Source: Cerasicoccus frondis (GTDB lineage Bacteria; Verrucomicrobiota; Verrucomicrobiia; Opitutales; Cerasicoccaceae). From it: 64,000 nt of DNA. The first letter of the stretch is position 1. Each line of letters begins with the position of its first letter. Shown here piece after piece: positions 43,139 to 51,436 of the stretch. The stretch spans positions 48,822 to 112,821 of the forward strand of contig JAVDPC010000022.1 of the NCBI GenBank assembly GCA_031296915.1. Direction: 5' to 3'. Under the pieces are notes generated by a model that saw nothing but the letters and a program-made list of their open reading frames with translations, did no database searches and had not been told where the DNA came from. A program made the position numbers and the translations under genes.

Positions 43139-44466
43139 GCGCCGGACTAGCCATACAACCATTCTTCGCATCACAGCGCGACCTACTGAAGGAAGCTGTC
43201 TATTTATTTCGACAGCATGTAAACGTGCGTCGCGAGGATGACGATAGCGAGGCGACTTTCACGACTCAGGAGGTACAAGACGGCCAGCTTTCAAACTTCG
43301 TTAGCAGGATGGACTTTGCAGGAAATGACTATGTGCAGATTCCGAATTCCACTCATTGGCATCCGGACCAGTATTTTGTGATAGAATTCGACGTTTACTT
43401 CGACAGCTTGGGCGATGTTCAACCACTGATATGCAAGGACATAAATAGCGACACTGGGGATTTTGCGATCTACACAACCAACAGTGGAAAGCTACGTTGG
43501 CACATCTACGGGCTATCTTCGATTGATCGCATTGGCATCATCACCGACAACATTGCCTTTAGCTTAAACACGCTGCATCATGTGAAGGTAATCGCGGATG
43601 GCTCCGGCGAAGCCACTGGCATGTATATCTTTGTCGACGACGTGCAGTTGCCAACCTCTGACGATAGCCGAGAAACCTTCACCTACCAATACCACGCAGC
43701 ACCGATCCACGTTGGTAAACGCAATATATGGGCTACCAAATACCTTGATGGCTATATTGCTAATCTGAGTGTTTACCGAGACATCAGTGGACCGACTCCA
43801 ACACTGAGACATCAACTTATTGGCGCCGGTGGCCAAGACGCAAATTGGGTGGACCAGATAGGCGATGCTGATGGCTCAGTGATTGGGGCTCCAGACGCTC
43901 GAGGCAAGGGCTTCGTAAAGGAATGGTTCAACGAGAACGATGCTTCGGAAAAAGCAAGCCAATCAACAGCGGGAAGCCAACCAATGATCGTGGTAAACGG
44001 AGTGCTGGCTGACGGGCCGCAAGGCGATGGCAGCCGATCCTTAACGCATGCACTCTCCGGATTCACAACTGGAGATGATATTTCGGTATTCTTGCGATTT
44101 AACGCCACCAGCACTGATAAGACCATTTTGGCTTTAGATGACGCATTGATCATCGGCATTGGCGCTGGCGGTGGCCTGTATTTTTATCCCGCAGATGCTG
44201 AGTATGGAAGCAACCTTGCTGATGGTAATGACCATACGATTTCCTTGTTCCTGGATACGGTTGCAGAGACCGGAACGCTTTATGTGGATGATGTATTGGT
44301 GAGTTCGACGATTCCCTACACTCCAGTTGCTTTGTCTACAATTACCACCCTGTCACTGCTGGCCAACGACGATGGCAGCAACGGACTAACTGGCGAAATC
44401 CTAAGCCTCGCACTCTTCAATAGTGACCGGATTGAAAGTCGCGCGTCCATCGAGGCGCTTCTCTAA
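43135..44466 (+). CDS. LamG-like receptor-binding protein (443 aa)
   Basis: ATGA overlap start. Two concanavalin/LamG-type sandwiches can be seen. The first is at about residues 60-220 (VQIPNSTHWHPDQYFVIEFD with YLDGYIANLSVYRDI) and the second at about 280-440 (ALSGFTTGDDISVFLRFNAT with SLALFNSDRIES). These domains bind glycans. It is probably the tip of the fibre or a host-recognition protein. Confidence 0.65.
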   Translation: MSAGLAIQPFFASQRDLLKEAVYLFRQHVNVRREDDDSEATFTTQEVQDGQLSNFVSRMDFAGNDYVQIPNSTHWHPDQYFVIEFDVYFDSLGDVQPLICKDINSDTGDFAIYTTNSGKLRWHIYGLSSIDRIGIITDNIAFSLNTLHHVKVIADGSGEATGMYIFVDDVQLPTSDDSRETFTYQYHAAPIHVGKRNIWATKYLDGYIANLSVYRDISGPTPTLRHQLIGAGGQDANWVDQIGDADGSVIGAPDARGKGFVKEWFNENDASEKASQSTAGSQPMIVVNGVLADGPQGDGSRSLTHALSGFTTGDDISVFLRFNATSTDKTILALDDALIIGIGAGGGLYFYPADAEYGSNLADGNDHTISLFLDTVAETGTLYVDDVLVSSTIPYTPVALSTITTLSLLANDDGSNGLTGEILSLALFNSDRIESRASIEALL

Positions 44467-44547
44467 CCATAAATCTCAAACTGATCTAAACATAATAACA
44501 ACCAATTTATCGTCCGCGATATTGCGGTAACGTAACCAAGGAAAATC

Positions 44548-45027
44548 ATGGACACATTCACATCATTTGGAGTCGGCACCGGAGTTGGCGCTGCAACACA
44601 GATCGCCAGCGAACTGTTTAAAATTAAAATGTCTGCCGACAAGCAGAGGCATGAATTTCAAATGGCTAATAGCAAGGAGGGCCGGGCATGGTTTAAATTG
44701 CGAGCTGCAGATGCCAATGATGCCGCCAAACGAGGAAGCGGAGTAAAGCTGCTAAGCTTCACTTCTATTCTCGGTTATATCGTTGTAGGCACCTTATTCC
44801 TGCTGGCATGGTATGCAGGCTGGCTTGAAATTCCAACAGCGTATATCACCGAGCAGGCTGGTGACTCCTTTCTGTGGGGATTGATTGAATTCGCCCCAAG
44901 CGTCTCAGTTGAAAATGTGACGGGCTTTGTGAACTTCCCTGAAATGCGCAATGCCCTGTCGGCTTTCATTGGATTCATCTGCGGCATCAAGGGCGTGTCG
45001 ACTGGTGCTAACAATCTGACTCGATAA
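44548..45027 (+). CDS. Two-helix membrane protein, holin-like (159 aa)
   Basis: The N-terminus is GxG-rich (FGVGTGVGAATQIASELFK), then comes a charged amphipathic segment. Two hydrophobic helices follow: FTSILGYIVVGTLFLLAWYA and ALSAFIGFICGIKGVS. It starts a run of three short genes with membrane segments between fibres and the phage end, the place where lysis genes usually lie. It is probably a holin or related lysis protein. Confidence 0.5.
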   Translation: MDTFTSFGVGTGVGAATQIASELFKIKMSADKQRHEFQMANSKEGRAWFKLRAADANDAAKRGSGVKLLSFTSILGYIVVGTLFLLAWYAGWLEIPTAYITEQAGDSFLWGLIEFAPSVSVENVTGFVNFPEMRNALSAFIGFICGIKGVSTGANNLTR

Positions 45028-45029
45028 AA

Positions 45030-45494
45030 ATGGATTGGTGGCAGTCAGCACAAGATACACTGAAGGCGATTCTCGTGGCGATCTGCCTCGGATTGCTTGT
45101 GCTCGTGCTGACTGCCTGCGCCGCCAAGCCCAATAAGCCCCCGCCTGGTATCGCAATATGGACAGTGGGTCATTACCCGGCGGGCAACGGTGTATGGAAA
45201 AGGGGCCCGTGGGTAGAGGACGGCATCAGCTATAGCAACTCAATGGCGCCAACCATGATGCCCGGTGACCCACTGGCCGTGGATTTTTCCTTTCCTTATA
45301 CCCTACTCCAAGAGGGAGACATTATAGTCTTCTATCATGGAGAAGATGAGCCAGCCGCAGTCCACAGACTGATACACCAAGTAGGTCAAGAGTGGCAGAC
45401 GAAAGGAGACAACAACACTTACCCTGACAGCAAATTAATCAACGCCGATGACTACATAGGGAAGGTCGTGGCGTATGGAAGAATTTTAAAATGA
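45030..45494 (+). CDS. Lipoprotein with S26-type signal peptidase fold
   Basis: The N-terminus has a membrane segment ending in a lipobox (VLTAC, C30). The following domain is S26-like: nucleophile Ser71 in SYSNSMAPTMMPGD, the strand GDIIVFYHG, His112 in VHRLI, and KGDNNTYPD (Asp127, Asp133). The His in place of the bacterial Lys and the GDNN pattern are those of the S26B type found in archaea and the ER. A phage lipoprotein with this fold in a lysis-type gene block is unusual. It may process fibre or lysis proteins at the membrane. Confidence 0.6.
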   Translation: MDWWQSAQDTLKAILVAICLGLLVLVLTACAAKPNKPPPGIAIWTVGHYPAGNGVWKRGPWVEDGISYSNSMAPTMMPGDPLAVDFSFPYTLLQEGDIIVFYHGEDEPAAVHRLIHQVGQEWQTKGDNNTYPDSKLINADDYIGKVVAYGRILK

Positions 45495-45706
45495 ATTGGC
45501 TAATACACATCGCAGCACTTCTTGAACGCAAACCCGCCCTCGGCTGGCTCGCCGCAGCAGTGCCAACGGCTACAGGCGCCTTAAATCTAATGCAGCATGT
45601 TCAAGCAGCCTTGGGGATAATTTCCATGCTCATCGGCATCGCAGTTGGGCTGACGACACTGATTCTGCAGATAAGGAAGCTTAGAAAAGTTGAGCGAGCA
45701 AAATAG
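45491..45706 (+). CDS. Small membrane protein, second holin-like candidate (71 aa)
   Basis: ATGA overlap with the preceding stop. One hydrophobic helix (AALGIISMLIGIAVGLTTLI) is followed by a basic tail (LQIRKLRKVERAK). It looks like a class II holin or pinholin by size. No endolysin lies beside it. Confidence 0.5.
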   Translation: MNWLIHIAALLERKPALGWLAAAVPTATGALNLMQHVQAALGIISMLIGIAVGLTTLILQIRKLRKVERAK

Positions 45707-46162
45707 CTACTCTTCGACCTTGTTCCCAAACGTCTCGTGCAGTTTGGGGATGATATCTTGTATATCTCGGTTTCCCAATGCTTCGGCAAAAATCTCATAC
45801 TTGGATGGGGGCAGGTCCTTGAGGGCAATCGCCACATCGCTGATAAAGCGATTAAACTTGGCATTGGTGGAGACTTTGACCCCAGTCGCGAGCTTGGATG
45901 CATCTGCAGCAGAATCAAATGCGCCACGATTGACACTCCATAGCGCCATCAATTTTCGAAATTCCTTCGAATTCTCATCCAGTCCAAGACCTTTTTTCGC
46001 CACTGCCTTCAAGCTGTCAACCTTCACGGGCTTATCAATTTCTATCTTAGTGATAATCCATTGGCTGAAGCCAGCACGCTCTGCGCAATCCTTTTGTGTC
46101 AGTTTCTTGTCCTGACGCAGTTGGATGAAATATCGGGCGAGATCACTTTTGTCTCTGTTCAT
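45707..46162 (-). CDS. XRE-family transcriptional regulator (prophage repressor candidate)
   Basis: Residues 10-60 form an HTH_3 domain (QLRQDKKLTQKDCAERAGFS, IITKIEIDKPVKVDSL). The C-terminal part is helical and unrecognised, and there is no S24 peptidase part. It ends one base after the converging lysis genes and overlaps the integrase stop by four bases (ATGA). It could repress lytic genes or set integrase levels. No operator can be assigned. Confidence 0.75.
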   Translation of the reverse strand: MNRDKSDLARYFIQLRQDKKLTQKDCAERAGFSQWIITKIEIDKPVKVDSLKAVAKKGLGLDENSKEFRKLMALWSVNRGAFDSAADASKLATGVKVSTNAKFNRFISDVAIALKDLPPSKYEIFAEALGNRDIQDIIPKLHETFGNKVEE

Positions 46163-47331
46163 GGTTTAGTCGGTTTAATATTATTGAAGAATGCCACGGC
46201 TTGATCTTTTGGGACCATCCTTGCAAGGTAGTTTTTTAACAGACGTCTAGGATTTTGGTGGCGTAGCACCAGGGCTGTACGTGGGGCGTCGCGGTAAAGA
46301 GAAATGTGGTTAGTTGTGTAAGTGCGACGTAACGCATTCGAAGGCCATTTATTGATAATCCCTTTGTCTGCTAATGCATGGCGTATTCGATTCGTCGCCT
46401 TATTTCGTGCAAAAGCATACTCTGGATAGGCATTAGCCCATTCCCAAAAAACGGGCTCAACGTCGTAAATAACCCAATCATCCTGAGTTTTGCTGCCCTG
46501 CTGGACCTTATCACCAACTAAAGCCCATCCTGGAATTATTACCCGACGCTGTTCGTAGTCGATCCAATCTACCTTGAAGCGCTCAGCCTCTGCGTTTCGA
46601 ATCCCTAAGAACAATTGGACTACACTCCACAGCACATAGCGAGGTTCATGTGCCTCAATATGGGCCATATATCCCTTGGCCTCATCAAGAGTCAACGCCC
46701 GCTTCATCACATTAGGTACGGTTGGCAAATCATCTTCCGCTATATCACTGATTGGATTTTCCCGAGTCCATCTCCATCGGGTAAGCGAATTAAAAAAATT
46801 GCTCAGCGTGATGAAATAGTTCCGAATCGTACGTGGGCTGAGGTTCAACCCAAGCAACCATTCTTCGATCTCACTGCGGGTCAGACTGCTCAATTGACGA
46901 TTACCAAACTGCGCAGAAAATTGATTTAGCCGACTTTTGAGATCCTTCACGTGACGTGTCGATCGATTAAGATTCTCCTTCCGTTCCAAGAACAACCGGG
47001 CCGCTTCAATGACTGTCTTCGGCGCACCATCAGCAGTCTGATGATGCTGAATATAAAATTGGGTGACATCGGGTAGTGTAGCGACTATCCCAGCAGCCCT
47101 GAGTAAATTCATGGACGTCTCGTATTCAGCATGCGCATGACGCGAATACTGAATCGACTCTGTGCCGTGTTTGACCTCCAGGCCCTTGAGTCGCTTCTTC
47201 TCCGTAATCGCCTCTTCTGCAGTAGCAAAATAGCTGCGCTTTCCACGGTGCTCAACCTGAAAGGGTTTAGCATCGTGCTTGCCATCACGGATTTCACGAA
47301 TCCCGCGAGGTAGCTTGGAATTACACGGCAT
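46159..47331 (-). CDS. int: Tyrosine recombinase (integrase)
   Basis: 390 residues. The N-terminus has a short arm-binding type domain (AKPFQVEHRGKRSYFATAEE), then a SAM-like core-binding domain (AARLFLERKENLNRSTRHVK). The catalytic domain carries the first Arg in LGIRNAEAERF, the box II SNALRRTYTTNHI with the HxxR changed to NxxRR, and LRHQNPRRLLKNYLA with the Tyr nucleophile. It catalyses integration and excision at the ssrA attachment site just to its right. Confidence 0.9.
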   Translation of the reverse strand: MPCNSKLPRGIREIRDGKHDAKPFQVEHRGKRSYFATAEEAITEKKRLKGLEVKHGTESIQYSRHAHAEYETSMNLLRAAGIVATLPDVTQFYIQHHQTADGAPKTVIEAARLFLERKENLNRSTRHVKDLKSRLNQFSAQFGNRQLSSLTRSEIEEWLLGLNLSPRTIRNYFITLSNFFNSLTRWRWTRENPISDIAEDDLPTVPNVMKRALTLDEAKGYMAHIEAHEPRYVLWSVVQLFLGIRNAEAERFKVDWIDYEQRRVIIPGWALVGDKVQQGSKTQDDWVIYDVEPVFWEWANAYPEYAFARNKATNRIRHALADKGIINKWPSNALRRTYTTNHISLYRDAPRTALVLRHQNPRRLLKNYLARMVPKDQAVAFFNNIKPTKP

Positions 47332-47530
<199 letters not shown>

Positions 47531-47705
47531 AGCGTCTACAGAAATAGTCAGTCTTTTGGTTTCAAAGCTTCGGCGCGGACAGACACGCTACGAAGCCCCA
47601 ATTAACCTGTTAGATACGGCGTGCACCCGGTTACCCGATGCAAACTATACTCGCTAGCTGACGCCTCATTCCCTTAACGAGCATCCGGGGTGAGACGAGG
47701 CCGAC

Positions 47706-47759
47706 TTAAGCAGCCATAAGTTCGCCCTGAGGAGCGAACTCGACGATTTTATTTTCGCC
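47706..47759 (-). other. tmRNA proteolysis-tag reading frame
   Basis: Resume codon GGC, then a 17-codon tag ending LMAA and TAA. The C-terminal AA is the degradation signal recognised by ClpXP-type proteases. Confidence 0.85.
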
Positions 47760-48046
47760 AATTATAGTGCGATGGATTTGATACGGAGCCAACCATCATC
47801 TCCGTCCTGCAGCCATAACCTACAGCTCCGGGTCGAATCCGGAACACCCCCATTGCATATTGGGGAGGCATGGGCATGAAATGCCTCTCAAAGATCAAGG
47901 TAGAATAATCGCTCATGTTTTGTGCTTTGTCAAGCAGCACTCCAATGAGCTCCGGGGGTAAGTTCACCCGGATGTCCTCACTCCCAGGGGGCTTTTAGCG
48001 GTAGTTTACGCTTTCGCGAGGCAGGCAATTTAGCTAAGCTCTCCTC

Positions 48047-48829
48047 ATGAAAGCACCACTTTGTTTTTCCTTACTGCTCACTGGCCTGACGGCCTCTCTG
48101 CCAATGCTCAATGCTGATACGCTGGAGCTTCGTAACGGCTCGACTCTACAGGGCGCCTACGAGGGGGGGACTCCTGATGTCGTGCGCTTCTATTTCAATG
48201 GCTCCAGCCAGGAATATAACCGGGGGGACATTGCCAGCCTGACGTTCTCGAAAGAGGCGCCGGGCAGGCCCATCGAAGCAGCTTCAGCATCGACCGTTGC
48301 TGAGTCAGCCGCAGCCCCTGCCACGAGCGCAGTGGCGGAAATTCCGGCTGGCGCCACGCTGGTGGCCTCGTTGCAGACGTCGATTAATTCCGGCAGCGTC
48401 AAGGCGGGTTCCAGTTTTCCGGCAATCCTGGTGTCAGACCTCCGCATCGGCAATGAAGTTGTCCTGCCAGCGGGAACCACCCTGCAGGGGCAGGTAGTCA
48501 GCGCGCAGTCGGCTGGGCGTTTTCGCAAGGGCGCTGACCTCACGCTAACCATCGACGCCATCAACTACCAAGGGCAACTGATCGCCGTGCGAACCAGCCC
48601 CCAGCAGGAGACCCAACAGGGTCACGGCGGTCGTGACATTCTCGGGGGCGCCGCCAAAGGCGCCGCGCTGGGAGCCATTGTCGGCGCAATCGATGGAGAC
48701 GCGGGAGATGCGGCGGCCGCGGGTGCGGCGGCTGGCAGCGCCAGTGGCTTGCTGCGCAAGGGGGACAACGTCGAATACCAATCCGGATCGGTGTTGGCCT
48801 TCACCCTCGAAAGCTCGGTGCGTCTGTAG
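48047..48829 (+). CDS. Secreted glycine-zipper protein (260 aa)
   Basis: The first host gene after ssrA. The signal peptide (MKAPLCFSLLLTGLTASLP) is cleaved probably near ADT. Residues 25-70 form a short beta domain (TLELRNGSTLQGAYEG). An alanine-rich linker follows, then a beta domain (VSDLRIGNEVVLPAGTTLQG) and a glycine zipper (AKGAALGAIVGAIDGDAGDA). This is the structure of outer-surface proteins that insert in or coat membranes. The function is unknown. Confidence 0.65.
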   Translation: MKAPLCFSLLLTGLTASLPMLNADTLELRNGSTLQGAYEGGTPDVVRFYFNGSSQEYNRGDIASLTFSKEAPGRPIEAASASTVAESAAAPATSAVAEIPAGATLVASLQTSINSGSVKAGSSFPAILVSDLRIGNEVVLPAGTTLQGQVVSAQSAGRFRKGADLTLTIDAINYQGQLIAVRTSPQQETQQGHGGRDILGGAAKGAALGAIVGAIDGDAGDAAAAGAAAGSASGLLRKGDNVEYQSGSVLAFTLESSVRL

Positions 48830-48889
48830 GCTGGTCATGCAGATTTGAGCGGCGGTTGGCTAGACAAGTTCGATTGATCTAAAAGATGT

Positions 48890-48911
48890 AGCCCGGCGTC
48901 CCGCCCGGGCT
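48890..48911. repeat. Short GC hairpin downstream of the glycine-zipper gene
   Basis: AGCCCGG (48,890-48,896) pairs with CCGGGCT (48,905-48,911). There is no T-run, so it may be a REP-like element or weak terminator. Confidence 0.4.
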
Positions 48912-48984
48912 GCTTCATCCTGTTTACTGTGTCACAATAGAGCTTGATAGGGACACCAGGCTCCACCTTGAAACAGGAAGAATA

Positions 48985-49206
48985 ATGAACCAAACTCCGC
49001 TGACCACACATTAGGAGTTTTTTCGATTCTTCGAATTCGTTATCCTCAATCCGAAAAACCACCCGGAGTTTCACCCAACACCAGCAACTGCGCAGCACGA
49101 GTGGTTTAGGTTTCAGTTAAAAATTTCCGGCCCCAGAATCGAATCAATCGATCGGATCAATGAATGGCATGCATCAAAAATCGCTGAAGCAGAAATTTTT
49201 GATTAA
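48985..49206 (+). pseudogene. Small gene broken by an in-frame amber codon
   Basis: A good ribosome site (AGGAAG) precedes ATG at 48,985. After nine codons an in-frame TAG occurs at 49,012, and the same frame then runs 63 further codons with protein-like sequence (FVILNPKNHPEFHPTPA, RINEWHASKIAEAEIFD). No alternative start is present after the TAG. It is probably a decayed gene; the product is not recognised. Confidence 0.35.
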
Positions 49207-49283
49207 TTTTTACTTTCATACGCCGTTCAATTGACCTACACTCTAACGTCTGAACCCCACAAATAGACTACCGTATTACCCCT

Positions 49284-49646
49284 ATGGATAGTTATCGCCC
49301 CACCAATTCTCGTTTACCCAGTTTATATCAACAGCTGCTTGATATCTATGAAAAAACGGATTACGCGTTCCACAGCGAGGTGCTCGCACACCACCAAAAA
49401 ATCCGCCAGCTTCATCAGACCCCCGAAAATTACCTGCTTTATCATGTGTTGATCGGCGGCTCTCCCCCCGAGCAATGCAAACAGTTTGATTTTCCTGGCG
49501 AGTGCTCGGTCGAGCGTTTTCTCCAAGAGAATCTGAACAAGGTTTCGAGCACGCTTCCCAAGCCAGTAAGACCAAGCGAGCAATCGCTTTCCTTACAGCG
49601 CTCCCCCAAGCGTGCGTCGCTCAGCATGAGCGCTCTAAGCGCGTGA
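49284..49646 (+). CDS. Hypothetical protein, member of a tandem pair (120 aa)
   Basis: Not recognised. The product DSYRPTNSRLPSLYQQLLDI contains HHQKIRQLHQTPENYLLYHV and FDFPGECSVERFL, then a serine-rich tail. The segments align with the next gene (D-AF, H-x3-I/L, HVLIGG/DVLLG, FD-x2-G-x2-S-I/V-E). It is probably a paralogue of the 49,735 gene. The function is unknown. Confidence 0.5.
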   Translation: MDSYRPTNSRLPSLYQQLLDIYEKTDYAFHSEVLAHHQKIRQLHQTPENYLLYHVLIGGSPPEQCKQFDFPGECSVERFLQENLNKVSSTLPKPVRPSEQSLSLQRSPKRASLSMSALSA

Positions 49647-49734
49647 CTGATGCTCAGTGCTGTGGTCCCTCAAGTCGGCCCTGCAGAACTGCTAAACCCC
49701 TCCCCCAACATCCATTTGTTCCCTGAATCCTGCT

Positions 49735-50100
49735 ATGAATATTTCCCTCTTTTTTGAGCCTAATTCTCCCCACATGATCTGCCGCATACAGCGCATTCGC
49801 AAGATGCTTGATGCCCTCCACGAAACGGCAAATGACGCCTTCGTTGTCGACATCGCCGGGCACTTGGCCGAGCTGGATCAAAAGTACGGCAACGTTCGTC
49901 AATGCGCGATGCACGATGTGCTGCTCGGCAAGCCATTGTCCGATGAATACAGTTTTTTTGACTATGACGGCCTCGACTCAATCGAATACGCCATCGAGTT
50001 TCATTACCTCATGCATTTTGACGACCCCGACTCCCTGCAACCATCTGGAGACTGCTCTAGCTGCGATCAAGTCGGATCGATGGACTGCGCCTATCATTAA
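49735..50100 (+). CDS. Hypothetical protein, member of a tandem pair (121 aa)
   Basis: Not recognised. The product NISLFFEPNSPHMICRIQRI contains AFVVDIAGHLAELDQKYG, HDVLLGKPLSDEYSFFDYD and SIEYAIEFHYLMHFDD. It has the same pattern as its upstream neighbour. Both are short, acidic and cytoplasmic by sequence. Confidence 0.5.
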   Translation: MNISLFFEPNSPHMICRIQRIRKMLDALHETANDAFVVDIAGHLAELDQKYGNVRQCAMHDVLLGKPLSDEYSFFDYDGLDSIEYAIEFHYLMHFDDPDSLQPSGDCSSCDQVGSMDCAYH

Positions 50101-50170
50101 GACGCGACCGGAAAAGAATTTCTGACTTTTGCCCCATCCACTAAAACTGGACAAATGAGGGCAAGCGCCC

Positions 50171-50950
50171 CTACCCGACCTCAAACTCCAGCAACACTGG
50201 TTTGTGGTCGGAGAGGAAGCCCGGCAGCACCTCGCAAGCCGTCATGCGATAAGGCTCGGGCAGGAAAATGAAGTCGATGATCTTGCTCGGCAAGTGCGAT
50301 GGAAAGGTGCGCTTGTCTCGTGGATAAAGCTGGTATTCACGGTGTTTAAGAATGTGCTGAAACAAGTGATTGACCGCGTCGGCCTTGGGCCGCGAACGGC
50401 TGTTGAAATCACCGCAAATGATCGGCGCCAAGGGCCGTTCGTCGGGTCCGCGGTGGGCGTTCTCAATGATGTAATCCACGATCTGCTCGACCTGCTCCAC
50501 ACGCCGTTTGCGCGAACGGAAATCCAGGTGAGCATTGAGGAGCGGCACCACCCTGCCCTGGTAATTGATTTCCGCGTAGAGAAAACCCTTCTCGCCCAGC
50601 GTCGCCTGCCCAAATGCCTGGTTATGCCAGTGCTCCAGCGGGTAGCGCGAGAGGATGGCGTTGCCATAGGCGAGCGGGTGCTTGCCCTCCCGGCGATTCG
50701 TCACGCCAAGCTCCGCGTATTCGAAGCCAGTGGCGGCCTGAATTTCCTTGAGCAAATTGATGCTCCAGTTCCAGTGCGAATCCTCGTCGACCTCTTGCAT
50801 GGCGACGATGTCGGCGTTGACCTTGGTCATCAGCTCGCCGATGGCGCGCAGGTTTTTGCGGATGCGCACCGGCGAGGTAAATTTCTGATACAGCGACAGC
50901 CCGCGCCCATGCGCGATGTTAAAGGTGACGAGTCGTAGTTTGTCAGGCAC
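50171..50950 (-). CDS. Endonuclease/exonuclease/phosphatase-family protein
   Basis: 259 residues with the EEP set: RLVTFNIAHGRG, ADIVAMQEVDED, NAHLDFRSRKRR, ICGDFNSRSRP and FLSDHKPVLLEF. These give the metal and phosphate ligands (Asn, Glu, Asp-His pairs). It probably hydrolyses a phosphodiester or phospholipid bond. The substrate cannot be told from the sequence. It is the last gene of a leftward run. Confidence 0.8.
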   Translation of the reverse strand: MPDKLRLVTFNIAHGRGLSLYQKFTSPVRIRKNLRAIGELMTKVNADIVAMQEVDEDSHWNWSINLLKEIQAATGFEYAELGVTNRREGKHPLAYGNAILSRYPLEHWHNQAFGQATLGEKGFLYAEINYQGRVVPLLNAHLDFRSRKRRVEQVEQIVDYIIENAHRGPDERPLAPIICGDFNSRSRPKADAVNHLFQHILKHREYQLYPRDKRTFPSHLPSKIIDFIFLPEPYRMTACEVLPGFLSDHKPVLLEFEVG

Positions 50951-50989
50951 GTCGGTAAAGGTGCGTAAATCTACCCATCGCGCAAGCGG

Positions 50990-51412
50990 TTACTGCGATC
51001 CACTCCGTGTTCGCGGCGCGACTTTCTCTTCACTAGGCAGCGTGTAGTAATCGCCATTTCTAAAACGGTGCTTTTCAGCAAAGCCCTCAACCCGGCGACC
51101 ATTTTCAGTTTGCTTGAAATGGACCTCATACCAAACCGAGGTGTCTGGCTCGTAATACACCTCGATCATTGAATTCGTGATAAATCGAATTGCTGGCCTG
51201 TAGTTTTCTTCAGTGTAGTAGTGCCCCTGCACTTCGGCCATGGATAGTGGCCTCTCCACCACACCATGACTCGCATGGTAAAAGTAGGCTTGGTAAACCT
51301 TTTTGCGGTGCTCTTCTGAAACCCCACCGCATGTTCCACGCTTCATGCCAAAAATGAGGCCTGCCAGTATCAAAACCAGCAGGCCAAAAGTTATCAGACG
51401 CGCCAACTTCAT
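50990..51412 (-). CDS. Small membrane-anchored protein (140 aa)
   Basis: The N-terminal hydrophobic segment (ARLITFGLLVLILAGLIFG) could be a signal anchor. The remainder is a beta-type domain with AIRFITNSMIEVYYEPDTSV and EVHFKQTENGRRVEG. It is not recognised. It stands between the EEP and HAD genes. Confidence 0.5.
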   Translation of the reverse strand: MKLARLITFGLLVLILAGLIFGMKRGTCGGVSEEHRKKVYQAYFYHASHGVVERPLSMAEVQGHYYTEENYRPAIRFITNSMIEVYYEPDTSVWYEVHFKQTENGRRVEGFAEKHRFRNGDYYTLPSEEKVAPRTRSGSQ

Positions 51413-51436
51413 CTTAGTTGGCTATATCACCTACGG

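Noticed and set aside
47749-47967. Frame inside the tmRNA gene
   Set aside because: The region is clearly the 5' half of ssrA, so the frame is chance.
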